Source: Morinoia aosen
Lineage: Eukaryota > Arthropoda > Malacostraca > Amphipoda > Talitridae
DNA length: 64,000 nt
NCBI GenBank assembly: GCA_030386875.1
Contig: CM059562.1
Location: 68,446,201 to 68,510,200 of the forward strand
Direction of reading: 5' to 3'
A program made the translations under genes and the position numbers. Of the stretch, positions 23,345-34,222 are shown one piece after another. The notes below the pieces were generated by a model that was not told the DNA's origin, searched no databases, and saw only the letters and a list, made by a program, of their open reading frames with translations. Positions within the stretch are counted from its first letter, which is position 1. Every line of letters starts with the position of its first letter.

Positions 23345-23690
23345 TTGTATCTATGCAAATTGATAATTTTGAAGGAAGATGTGAGGTCCCGAGTTAAAGT
23401 TAGGTAAGTTTTCGTTTTAATCGAGACAAATTAGGTTTTCGCTTTGTTAAGGACAATTTATTCGGTTTCAGCACCCATTTATTACTGCCTTATTAAACTT
23501 TTATATCGTTTAACTTCTAACTTCTCCTTCTAACATGCTATTTCTATACTCAGGAGGGTTTGTGAGGGAAACCACGATGCGTATTTCTTATCTCCACACT
23601 AAATGGTGCCTTTATCCTTCCTCTCCTTGAAACACCTTCACTGTAGTTAGGGTTGCTCAAACTAGTTCCTAATCTAATCTAATCTAATCT
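23345..23690 (+). mobile_element. Family A SINE-like repeat with (TAATC)n tail
   Basis: ACTATTGTATCTATG head, GATGTGAGGTCCCGAG, CACTAAATGGTGCC, GTAGTTAGGG and a tail of four to five AATCT pentamers. Confidence 0.8.
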
Positions 23691-23827
23691 CATCTATACG
23701 GGTGATGTAAGTAGGCTCATGAATCTTTCTGAAGTTGGTATACCAGAATTACTAGATTTAGTTCATTAAGCCTCTGGATAGCTGCCGTCAATAGAACTCG
23801 GCTGTAAAGGCGATTACCGTCAAATCA

Positions 23828-23899
23828 AAAAATTAAATCACTGGTCAGACTTGTACTTTTTTGGAAAAAAGTACATGTCTGACCTGTGATTTAATTTTT
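23828..23899. repeat. Near-perfect 72-bp palindrome (35-bp arms, 2-bp loop)
   Basis: 23828-23862 pairs with 23865-23899 with two mismatches (23842/23885 and 23851/23876) and a GG loop. The arm core is GGTCAGAC-TGTACTTTTTT. It may be a palindromic MITE or a hairpin transcript; no evidence of expression. Confidence 0.9.
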
Positions 23900-24287
23900 G
23901 TTTTATTTCTTCTGAACATCTTGAGCCAACTGGAGTCCCAATCATTCGGTTATTCTGCATCATCATTGCACAATTTTGTGGGCAGTCCTTTCCCAATTAA
24001 TTAACCCCTCATATATTTTCTATTGCTGTGCTCGAGGGTTCCTCTGGGGAGAGCGGCTTCCTCAGGGCGGAAGGGGAGCGTGCTGGGAGCGCTGGGGATG
24101 ACAGGCACGGACGCAGCACAGCAGGGCGTCCATACAGCGCTGCACCGCTTCTGAGCTGCAGTCGAGGCTTTCACTTTCTGTGACGGCCTGCAAGTGCTTC
24201 ACGTTCCTGAGTGAAAAGGATTTTTGGTAAGGTTCTCAGCCTCGGTAATGTCTGGTTACTTCCTTTGCCCTGCTAGTGCTTTACGTT

Positions 24288-24583
24288 CCTGAGTGATAAG
24301 GTTAGGTAGGCTTTCTTTTTGTTGAAATAACATAGGTTTTTGTTTCGTTCCGAAGCATCTTTTTTCGGTTTACTGCTGTCCTGTTTTTTCAGCACCTACA
24401 ACTTTCTTTTTCAACTTTGATCTTGTTTCATGAACTTCTTTCTCATCTTGCTGTTTCTATGCCCTTTCTGCGTAGATTCCACTTTCCCTTAACTCCATAC
24501 TAAATGGTGCCTTCTTCCTTCCTTTCTTTGGATCTCATTTGTTGAGGATAGGAAGGCTTAAACTAACTAATAATCTAATCTAA
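24288..24583 (+). mobile_element. Family A SINE-like repeat with (TAATC)n tail
   Basis: The head is replaced by GTTCCTGAGTGATAAG. From GGTTAGGTAGGC onward the element is standard and ends TAATCTAATCTAATC. Confidence 0.8.
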
Positions 24584-24591
24584 TCTTTCCT

Positions 24592-24743
24592 ACGAGGAGA
24601 CTCACTGGTCTTCACTGAGGGGATTTTCATAATGCTGCTCATGATGAAAGCTAAATGAAAGCTAATTATAATCTTCCGCAATTGACTTCAAATTTGAATT
24701 GAATATTGAACTTCAATTTAACTCATCGCAGGAAGCGTGTTGG
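24592..24743. mobile_element. Family B-like MITE fragment
   Basis: GGGATTTTCATAATGCTGCT, GAAAGCTAAATGAAAGCT, GACTTCAAATTTGAATTGAATATTG and CATCGCAGGAAGCGTGTT match internal and right-terminal parts of family B. Confidence 0.5.
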
Positions 24744-25782
24744 TATTTGTGCTAAAAAGAATCCATGCGATAACGGCTCGTGCTGAATGAATTTCTCTCA
24801 TCCTTCTAGAGGGGCTTTTGCAGATCGAGTTTTCATGCGGCTCACTGATGGCTCGATCCTGTATGCTCCATTTTTCGCGTACAGGATCAGAAGTGATGCG
24901 ACTTTTTCCTATTCAAAAGTAACTCAATTTCACTGAAGGTCTGCTGGTCATTCACTTCTGATGAATTTGTAAATAAATTCATTACAAATGCATACCTCGA
25001 AAATAATTGTGGTAGGAGTAAAGCAAGTGTTCCTTTCTCTATTGACCAACTCTCTTCTCTAGAGAGTTTACTGATAATTGTATACTTCAGTGCATCTCAG
25101 GTATTCGACACTCCTCTATACTGCGATCAAATAATTATAGGTCTTATCAGGTTGAGAGTTAAGCTAACTATTGACAGGTCAAGCAGCACTTGTTTGTTTG
25201 CTTTATTGTTGGTGTAGCTGTAGAAATAGTCGATTGTTTTCCATTATAGGGGGTTGCATTGATTGTTTTCCACTACCCATTATCATTATCGTTTTCCTTT
25301 CTCGGTTAAGTGGCTCCGGCATTGTCTGTTGGATTTTAAGAGCGTATTTACAAATATAGCTGCAAATATTTACCGCCTGTGTGCGGCTGAACTGAAATGC
25401 GTAAATTTTCCAGCTGTGCTTGAAGACTTACCTCGTTCTTCTGACCCTCTTCATTAACGTATATGGTTCTTGATCCTTGAAGCATATCTTCCACACACAT
25501 ATTTAATCTTTTGGAAGGCGTTCTCTGAATTAATTAAGGAAAGTGAATGAAAATGTCATTTTCTAACAATGTTTTGCACCTAATTTTCACATCACATGTC
25601 TTTGAATCACAATATTTCATTTTCGAAAAACAGCAATGAACTGACGTTCATCGATACACCCGTCATATATTTTCAGTGGAAGGGTCCCGTGATTATCTAT
25701 AAATATTTATAAGTATATGTATAAATATTTATAGAAAGAGATACTCATATGTACATACGTACACTCCAGGGCAGATTAATTC
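24744..25782. other. Intergenic, no gene recognised
   Basis: Includes a 9-bp inverted repeat GATCCTGTA/TACAGGATC at about 24854-24888. Frames of 62-64 codons at 25171-25457 are unrecognised. Confidence 0.4.
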
Positions 25783-25965
25783 AAATTACTCTAAAAACTA
25801 CCAGTCGGATAAACCTCGAACAAGTCAACGCGTAGTTTCATTAGGCAAGAGGCTTGGCACAACTCCTGTATTTCAGGCCGCCCTCTGCCCTCAAGCGCCG
25901 ACAAATGCTCCTGAATGAGGGTCGAGAAAGAGCCGCGTACTCGCCCATTACTCATGATCAGGGGT
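25783..25965 (-). repeat. Dispersed repeat family D, copy 1
   Basis: On the minus strand GAGCATTTGTCGGCGCTTGA, then GGGCAGAGGGCGG, GCCAAGCCTCTTGCC and a TTCGAGG-TTAT-CCGA segment. The same order occurs at 29050-29215. Part of the frame reads EHLSALEGRGR in both copies, after which they differ by a frameshift. Identity unknown. Confidence 0.6.
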
Positions 25966-28259
25966 AATTTATTTGCAGTCACGTACGTCGTTGCTAAACG
26001 GTCGACTTGATCGTTAGGCGGTACTTTTTTGGCGCGCCTGTACCCGCATGCGTTACTGGTGTGTGTCTGAAATTGCTGCTACTCGAATTTGGTGTCTACT
26101 TGCGCTCTGTACTTGTAACTTTGTGAAGCTTGGTTCACTCGCCCGTGTTGTGCTGATCTATGCTTCTACTTTAGAAGGGAGCACCCGTAGATATTCTTGT
26201 CGCCGCTCATATGTGATGAAATATGAAGATTGCGTGTTCCATAAAGCTCCTCATTCGCTCTGTGAGCGCTCTCTGTATATGACGATATAGTCAAAGTTGA
26301 TTTGCAACTAGATTCTACAGACCCTGCAAAAACTTCATATCCTATTCAGATATGGAACTATAGAGCCTAATTTGCTGGTCCAGGGAGTTTATATTTTCGT
26401 ATAAAGTGCTGCATTTTAATGCTTGTTCCTCTATTTTGTAGTCTGGGATTAATGCATGATCGTCTGTGACTTGGATAGTCGCCTTATAGAGCGGGCGACT
26501 CGCGTTTTTTTGCCGGCAAATCTTGTGCTCTACAGAGGGTCATGTTTGGCAGTCTGATTGTTGTAGGCCAAGTCCAGCGAACAAAGCACCAGTGCACAGC
26601 TGTGACGGAGCAGGAGGCTGCTACGTCATGAATCATAGTAATTTAATGGAGGATATAGGATCCCAAAGAGGGATACAGTTGTTATATCTAAGGGAATTAA
26701 CACTTAAAAGAGCTTACTGTGCCAGCTGTGCTGCTGTAAGTTGTCTTCAAATCCGGCTCAGGACTTCAGTGAACTGCGACTCTTTGGCACCACCCATCGC
26801 TGGACGCGGGGAATTTTTTTTCATTCGTTCCACCTTAATGGAGAAATCCAGAGCCTTGAGAGCTGCATGACATATCCACCAGGGCGCAGGAGAGGTAGGT
26901 CAAGGTTCACTCGGCACATCACAAGTCTGTGACACACATCCGGTAAGAATCCCCACCTATTGCAGCGGTGCAGTGGAATGGGATCGTCATTTCAGCTTAT
27001 CTTTTGTTCACGCTAATTGTGTGCCTTAGGAATGTAGGCCACCTATAGGGACCCACTTGAAGTACTCGCGCTCATAATTTCATGCAAGTGACACTCAGAG
27101 ATGTGAATGCTTCTTGCTTCATCCTGTATCACCGATACGCTCCACTGGAGAAGTATAAGTAAGACCGCAACTTCACTTGCCGCAATGGAAATCAACGGCC
27201 GAAGTAGCATCAAAAGGTGTTAAATTCTCATTGAAATAGAAATGTCTACAAAGGATTCATGCGCTGCTGAAGCAACTTTTATGGTAGTCAAACGTAAAAA
27301 TCTTGTGTGTGCAGTTGATCCGGATGGAATTGGACGCAACGTGTTCTGTTAAATCGAGCAGAATGTTAGCGATCGCGATTTTACTAATTCCTCTCCTTAA
27401 TCTCATAAAAATTACGGCAATAATATTTTCCAGTAAAGTTGTGAGCTTCTACTCGATTTTAATGATACCTCTGTTCTGAAAGATTTTCGTGGTGGAAACG
27501 TTAAAAGATATTTTCAATATTCTACGTTTTAATCGAGCTTAATAAATTTCATCGAGATGTTTCTGTTTTATGAACTAGATAAAAACTGTTACAGGGGTAC
27601 CTCAAACGATTGGTAAATTATCTTCTGTAACCTATTAATACATTGTATTGAATGAATTCATTCAATCAGTTATTAATGTCCATGCATAACTTAGAGTTAA
27701 ATGAACATGTAGTACTCGGTACCAGTTGTAGCGTGATGATGAGTTCTCAGGCTTCTGTAGATCGTATCGGCGACATACCGACGTGTAAGTGTATAACTTT
27801 CTGAGCAGGTCTTGCTATCCTTCAAGTCTTTGAACGTTGCGTAACATGTTTTTAATGTGCTATTGAAAGGGTTTATCCTTAGTGGTTTTGTTCGGGTAGC
27901 TTAATTTTGTGTGAAGTCATTGCGTTCAAAGCACTGACGTCACACCTGAAGCTTCCTTTTGGTCTCGCAGCTGAGAATGTCAGGGCAGATGGCGCATGAT
28001 AAAGTGCAGCTTACTTGCCCGTAACTACCCTGTACGTCGCGATACAACGGAGTTACGCGATCAGATGACGCAATTTTCTCCACTTGAACTTTATTGTCTT
28101 GCGTCGAGCGTCGGATGTGATCGACTCGATCTCACCGGATGAAAAAATAAAAATAAAAGAGAAAAGCAGCAATTTTTTAAAGAAATTGACGCCTAAAATT
28201 CAAGTCAACTCGTAGGTTTTAGAGATTCCTCAGACGCAGAATATGTCGTGCGTCAGTTA
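25966..28259. other. Intergenic, no gene recognised
   Basis: No mobile element or domain recognised. The 115-codon frame at 26523 starts with TTG and has no recognisable motif. Confidence 0.45.
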
Positions 28260-28268
28260 GTGTGTGTG

Positions 28269-28307
<39 letters not shown>

Positions 28308-28308
28308 C
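28260..28308. repeat. (TG)n(TA)n microsatellite
   Basis: Short TG run followed by about 20 TA dinucleotides with one interruption. Confidence 0.97.
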
Positions 28309-28796
28309 CACACACATACTAATTCCAAAACCATTTCTATCGCTTCTGCACTCAAATATTTTAATGAACTAACGGTAATGACAATACAGATGGTTTCTTA
28401 TTTCTTTGTATAGTTTGCGGCGCCGCATTTCTTTTGTTGAATACGTTCTGAACGCTGGATACTTCTACGATTAAAGGTTGAAATATGGTTTTCTCTTCGT
28501 TTGCGACTTACATGAAGTAAATTTACTAAATATTAATTGAATTTACTATCAAGTATTAAAACCAAGAGTATTTTGATAGGAGATATAAGCTCTAAATTTC
28601 TAGATACAGTAAATTAAAACTAATATACTAATACTGAAATATTGATGAATTAATATTCTTTTGCAAACTTATAAAAATTTCATTTCCAGTTGGCTAATTT
28701 CCGGGCCATTGAGGGAAACATCAGACCCTCAACGACGATAACGCATGACTATGCATGTACATATGTAGTCAATTCTTCGTATTCGTCTTGCTACTC
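28309..28796. other. Intergenic, nothing recognised
   Basis: AT-rich sequence between two microsatellites. Confidence 0.5.
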
Positions 28797-28798
28797 AC

Positions 28799-28862
<64 letters not shown>

Positions 28863-28866
28863 ACAC
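28797..28866. repeat. (AC)n microsatellite
   Basis: About 33 AC dinucleotides with two substitutions. Confidence 0.98.
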
Positions 28867-29049
28867 TCCTACGCACTATCGCTTCCGCTTGTGACGAGCG
28901 AGGTCCTGTCCATTGGTGGCGACTTGGGGAATCCCGGCGTTGGGAACTGCTTCCGTTCTCCTGTTCTTGGAGGGTTTCAGAATACTAAGCTATTTTATTT
29001 CTCCACAAAGTAAATTAGTGTTTGATATTAAGCTGATACTTGCTCTTAA

Positions 29050-29215
29050 ATTCCTCCTGAAAAATTACCCTAAAATCCATCCGTCGCATAACCCTCGAAC
29101 TAATCAACATGTAGTTTAATTTGGCAAGAGGCTTGGCATAACCCTTGTATTTCAACCGCCCTCTGCCCTCAAGCGCTGACAAATGCTCGTGAATGAGGGT
29201 CAATAAATGAGGGGC
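29050..29215 (-). repeat. Dispersed repeat family D, copy 2
   Basis: Matches 25783-25965 on the minus strand at about 80 percent, with small indels. Confidence 0.6.
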
Positions 29216-29451
29216 TTTTAGATCTTGTCACCTTCTGCTCGCTCCAGAAGTGGACCCAGAAAACTATTGTATCTATGGGAATAAGTGCTCCCAGGGAGAA
29301 TATCTGAGGTCCCGAACTCCAGTAACTGCTCCCCCTGATATGGAATATGTTTGTTTCGTTATGGACTATCGTTTTTTCGATTCACTAATGTGCTGTTTTC
29401 AGACCCTACTACTCTATCTCATTTCATAATCTTCTTTCTCAACTCACGGGT

Positions 29452-29465
29452 TTTATCCACCTTGT
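29452..29465 (+). repeat. Target-site duplication, left copy
   Basis: TTTATCCACCTTGT here and TTTATCCACCCTGT at 29804-29817 bracket the inner family A copy. A 14-bp duplication is typical of LINE-type target-primed insertion. Confidence 0.85.
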
Positions 29466-29803
29466 ATTGTATCTATGAGAATTAGCGCTCTCGGGGGAAC
29501 AATGTGAGGGCCCGAGCTAAAGGTTAGGTAGGCTTTCTTTTTGTTAAAATAGAATAGCTTTTGTTTTGTTACGGACCATCTTTTTCGGTTCACTGCTGTC
29601 CTGTTTTTTCACCACCTATTATTTTCTTCTTCAACTTTGAACTTGTTTAATAATCTTCTCTCCCACCTTACTATTTCTATGCCTTTTGTGCATAGAGTCC
29701 GCGTTCCCTTTACTCCATACTAAATGGTGCCTTCTTCCTTCCTCTCTTTGGATCGTATTTGTTGCTGCGGGTAGGGAGACTAAAAATAACGACTAATCTA
29801 ATC
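29466..29803 (+). mobile_element. Family A SINE-like repeat, inner copy bounded by 14-bp TSD
   Basis: Begins ATTGTATCTATGAGAATTAGCGC and ends ACTAATCTAATC. The bracketing duplication fixes both ends at about 338 bp, slightly 5'-truncated relative to copies starting CCCCTCAGGGGGATAC. Confidence 0.9.
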
Positions 29804-29817
29804 TTTATCCACCCTGT
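29804..29817 (+). repeat. Target-site duplication, right copy
   Basis: See the left copy at 29452-29465; one mismatch. Confidence 0.85.
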
Positions 29818-30029
29818 GTTTAGATTCTGTGATCCCTTAACTCCATTTGAAATGGCACCTTCCTCCTTTCTCTCTTTCGAACGCCTTTGTTGGCGTTAGA
29901 GAAGCTCAAACTAACATATAATGTAATATGCTCATTAATTCATGTCGCTTTCAAATCGATTTTTACTCTTTGACGTTACTGAATTTCTATGAGTTCTGAA
30001 TTAGAATTTGCCTCCCAAGTGTCTTCCCC

Positions 30030-30385
30030 TCAGGGGGATACAACTATTGTATCTATGGGAATTAGCGCTCCCAGGGGGACTATGAGCTGAGAGTTAGGTA
30101 GGCCTTCTTTTTGTTGAAATAAAATGTTTTTTGTTATGTTAAGGACCATCTTTTTTCGGTTCACTACTGTCCTGTTTTTCAGCACCTCTGACTTTCTTCT
30201 TCAACTTTTATCTTATTTCATGAACTTCTTTCCCATCTAACTGTTTCTATGCCCTTTCTGCATAGATTCCTCATTTTCTTAGCTCCATACTAAATGGTGC
30301 CTTTCTCCTTCCTCTCTTTGATACGCTCTATTTTTGCAGCGGTTAGGGAGGCTTAAACCAACTTCTAATCTAATCTAATCTCAGC
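30030..30385 (+). mobile_element. Family A SINE-like repeat, full length
   Basis: CCCCTCAGGGGGATACAACT head, TCTATGGGAATTAGCGCTCC, all internal blocks, and a TAATCTAATCTAATC tail. Confidence 0.9.
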
Positions 30386-32559
30386 CTCCCAAGTGTCGCA
30401 CTCTGCAAAATGATAGCGTGAAATTTCTCGGTAGCCCCAAGTTTCTGATGAGCAGTTCTCTAACAATTTTGTGTGTGACTATCGACCAAGCCATGGGCTT
30501 ACCTTTTAGTGCAGTATATCTTCATAAAATTTATGGACCTGAAATATGAGGTAGGGCAAAAAAATTAGTGTGAAGGAGGGGAACTAGATGGAACCAAAAT
30601 TTTCAGGAGTGTTTAGTGTCGGAACTTAAGTTGCACTCTGCGATGATGAACTCTTGCTGTGGAATAGCAGGTACTCCGAGCAATGATTTCCCTATATTTC
30701 AATTTTCGAGCTAAAGGTGCGACTCGCAAACATGCCATGCAAATTGGGGCACTGAATTCGAGTAAATTAAAGACCACGGAGAATTGTTTGTTTCAGCTCA
30801 CGTCGGAAATGGAGTATCGTTCAGATAAGAGAACAACACTGTAGCCATTTTCGTCATCGACTTTTCCATTATTGATAAGAAACAAACTTGGCCATAAATT
30901 TATGCTCTCATAGCCTTCAGGTGAAGCCGCAGGCTGCTGTACCCTTCATTCCAGCCTAGCCTTCGCTTATTACCATGACCCAGCCCCTTGATCTGTATTT
31001 CTTTAACGTCAGGACTTCGTTTCTCCAATGTCAATACTGCCTTCGTCTAACGTCAAGACTGCTATTCATTTACGTAAATATTACCTTTCTTTTTACGCAA
31101 AGATTGCTTCTCAACGCGCAGATTGCTTCCTGAGCTTAACGTCAACAGCAACACAAATTCATTAGAGACCGTCTTGCGAAAAACAAATTTCCGTTAATTT
31201 TTAGTCGTGATTTCTTATCGAAGTTTATTTATTTATTTTATACTGCAAGATGTGCTGCAGTATTTTTTTTAAAATAAAATATTACAAAAAAATAAGTACG
31301 AAATGTTCATCTATTTATATTCCATTTTTCACGGTAGGGACTATAGTTGTGAAGAAGGTTAGCCCGTGAGTGACTCGCGTTTGCTTGGCTGTTTTCACCA
31401 TACATTGCATGGGATTTAGCAACATTCGTTTCGTGTTTCCAGCGCTGGAGTGCAGCTATTATAGTAGCAGTAAGTCAGGTCTTATGACCGCATACTTCAA
31501 AGAGACTTTAGGGCACCAGATTGTGCTACGGCGCATTTGTAATGAAAGCCTACGCCGCTCGTTGCTCAGTTATTCTCTTTTCAAACTGTTGTAAAACTTC
31601 ATAATCCCATGCTTTATTGGACTCACTTTGTGATGTGCTTTTGTTGCATGTTATAGTAGGGTTTTTTTTAGTTACGGGAGGCTACAGCTCGTGTTTTATT
31701 TTCAATTTTTAATGTTTGGTGCTCGCTGCAAAGCGCAGTCATGTTTCTATTATGTTCTGGTGGTCTGTCACACATTTTAGGGAAGTCTCCGAAATACGTA
31801 GTAATTAACTCCGGTCCTTGTACTGAGGGAAACTTTAGCTCGATTATAATCAAGAAGGTGATCGCTTAATGTAAGTTTTTTTTAATTTAAACAATTTGAA
31901 TGTCAATTTTTTTGCGAAACACTGTGACGCGAGTTTCCCAAATTGTCAAAACTTAAGAATTACAAACATAAAGATTACGTGAGGGGAAAAAGGTTTCTTT
32001 TAAAAGTGTTGGGAGAAACTGTTCTAGATATCATAGGAACTGAAATGTATGTTTGCTTAGAAAACTGCATTAACAATTCTCAAATGATTGAAATAAATAA
32101 GAAGTTATTCGATTTCTCGAACATAAAAAAGTATGCTGCAAAAATCGTGAAAGATTTATTGATTTATGGTTAATGTCCATATTTGGTATCAATTTATTTG
32201 TATGAAAACCTTTGTGAGACTTTTGCATAAAGCGAGTCACTCGTATTTAACTTTTAAGTTAGCAAATTATACGTACAATAATTCTTAATATTACTGATTT
32301 GTGAAGAAACTGGCTTGTAACAACATTGTTTCATTGCTGGTCGTGAAACCTGTAATCGAAGCGCTTCAGGAGTTGGTAATGCAGCAACAAGTTGGGCTAT
32401 AAATTGCTTCGTATATTAAGCGTAAAAAATTAAATTCAAAAGATTGGCCTTTAATTATTCCACAATAAAAACTGTTTGGTGTTGAATTTGGTTGAATTCC
32501 CTCGATATCGATCGTCCTGGAGTGCGTACGTATTCCGTGTGGAAAAATTTAATGGTTCG
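30386..32559. other. Intergenic, no gene firmly recognised
   Basis: A stretch at 30980-31170 repeats words such as AACGTCARGACT and TTACGTAA and shares CAGCAACACAAA with the inverted-repeat arms at 9255 and 10761. The only protein-like frame is listed separately at 31928. Confidence 0.4.
31928..32173 (+). CDS. Possible small lysine-rich ORF or exon remnant, unrecognised
   Basis: Open after TGA at 31925-31927 to TAA at 32171-32173; the first 15 codons contain no ATG. The product reads like a real soluble protein segment: many Lys, aromatic and aliphatic residues, with a stretch KVLGETVLDIIGTEMYVC and a helical C-terminus ending KYAAKIVKDLLIYG. I recognise no family. It could be an exon or transposon fragment, or chance in AT-rich DNA. 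Confidence 0.2.
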   Translation, partial: REFPKLSKLKNYKHKDYVRGKRFLLKVLGETVLDIIGTEMYVCLENCINNSQMIEINKKLFDFSNIKKYAAKIVKDLLIYG

Positions 32560-32925
32560 ATAGGCCTCTTGGGGATGCAAAAATTGTGTCTGTGGGAATT
32601 AGCGCTGCCAGGAGAAAGTGTGAGGTCCCGAGCTGAACATCGGGTATGCCTTCCTTTCATTGAAATAGATTAGGTTTTTATTTTGTTCCGACCATCTCTT
32701 TCGGTTAATTCCTATTTTTTATCCCGAACTTGTTACTTTTTTCATCAACTCTAACTTTGTTTCAGACACGCTGTTTCTAGTCTCAGGATGTGAGGACACA
32801 TTTCGTGCATAAATTTCCTGATCGCTTAATTTCATAGTAAATTGGTCTTTTCTTCAACCTATCTTAGGGACGCCTTTGTTGTGACTAGGAGCGCCTAAAT
32901 TTACTTGTAATTTAATCTATAGTTA
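32560..32925 (+). mobile_element. Family A SINE-like repeat, diverged
   Basis: GTGTCTGTGGGAATTAGCGCTGCCAGG, GTGAGGTCCCGAGC and CGCCTTTGTTGTGACTAGG in family order; the tail is weak. Confidence 0.7.
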
Positions 32926-33238
32926 GAGCCCCGCAAAGGTCACGACATAAGGGCGACGCTCGCAAATACTTATTTATGGAATTCAGGTCGAGGGGACTTA
33001 GGCGTTTACTTTGGAACCGCAAATTTCAATGTTTGATGACACTCCTGGTCAGTTAACGGTTTGTCATAGTATACCATTACGTACCGCGTTTTTAAGCTAC
33101 GCTGTTCTTTCATGTATTTCAGCTCTAACATTTGAACTAGCATATGCACGAGTGGAGTTATTTCATCCACTTTAGTAAGAAACAATGAATTGTTCCAAGA
33201 GTCAGTGGTCGATAATATAGATAGAGCGCAGCCTTCAA

Positions 33239-34132
33239 TTCTTCGATGGAGTTCTTCGATGGAGTTCTTCGATGGAGTTCTTCGATGGAGTTCTTCGATG
33301 GAGTTCTTCGATGGAGTTCTTCGATGGAGTTCTTCGATGGAGTTCTTCGATGGAGTTCTTCGATGGAGTTCTTCGATGGAGTTCTTCGATGGAGTTCTTC
33401 GATGGAGTTCTTCGATGGAGTTCTTCGATGGAGTTCTTCGATGGAGTTCTTCGATGGAGTTCTTCGATGGAGTTCTTCGATGGAGTTCTTCGATGGAGTT
33501 CTTCGATGGAGTTCTTCGATGGAGTTCTTCGATGGAGTTCTTCGATGGAGTTCTTCGATGGAGTTCTTCGATGGAGTTCTTCGATGGAGTTCTTCGATGG
33601 AGTTCTTCGATGGAGTTCTTCGATGGAGTTCTTCGATGGAGTTCTTCGATGGAGTTCTTCGATGGAGTTCTTCGATGGAGTTCTTCGATGGAGTTCTTCG
33701 ATGGAGTTCTTCGATGGAGTTCTTCGATGGAGTTCTTCGATGGAGTTCTTCGATGGAGTTCTTCGATGGAGTTCTTCGATGGAGTTCTTCGATGGAGTTC
33801 TTCGATGGAGTTCTTCGATGGAGTTCTTCGATGGAGTTCTTCGATGGAGTTCTTCGATGGAGTTCTTCGATGGAGTTCTTCGATGGAGTTCTTCGATGGA
33901 GTTCTTCGATGGAGTTCTTCGATGGAGTTCTTCGATGGAGTTCTTCGATGGAGTTCTTCGATGGAGTTCTTCGATGGAGTTCTTCGATGGAGTTCTTCGA
34001 TGGAGTTCTTCGATGGAGTTCTTCGATGGAGTTCTTCGATGGAGTTCTTCGATGGAGTTCTTCGATGGAGTTCTTCGATGGAGTTCTTCGATGGAGTTCT
34101 TCGATGGAGTTCTTCGATGGAGTTCTTCGATG
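33239..34132. repeat. 13-bp tandem array, ~68 near-identical copies
   Basis: Unit TTCTTCGATGGAG repeats with essentially no variation, ending in a degenerate unit TTCTTCGATGAATTTTTC. Thirteen is not a multiple of three, so three units encode one 13-residue peptide repeat in every frame. No frame meets a stop on the plus strand, nor in one frame on the minus strand. The resulting 300-380 residue frames are artefacts. Confidence 0.98.
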
Positions 34133-34164
34133 AATTTTTCAATGGAGTTAAACTTCCATACTCT

Positions 34165-34222
34165 ATTTTGACATTACACGCTTGGAGTGAGCCGTGCCCT
34201 GAGCACTTGTCGGCGCTGTAAC
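34165..34222 (+). repeat. Short fragment of repeat family D
   Basis: GAGCACTTGTCGGCGCTG matches the start of family D but in plus orientation. Confidence 0.4.

Larger units (their letters stand above)
29266..29935 (+). mobile_element. Family A repeat split by a younger family A copy
   Basis: The outer copy runs 29266-29465 and resumes at 29804-29935 (CTGTGTTTAGATTC, AAATGGCACCTTCC, GTTAGAGAAGCTCAAAC). The interrupting copy occupies 29466-29803. Confidence 0.8.

Noticed and set aside
33006..34221. Repeat proteins of 295-378 residues on both strands
   Set aside because: A 13-bp unit cycles through all frames. The 78-residue non-repeat tail on the minus strand has no recognisable motif.
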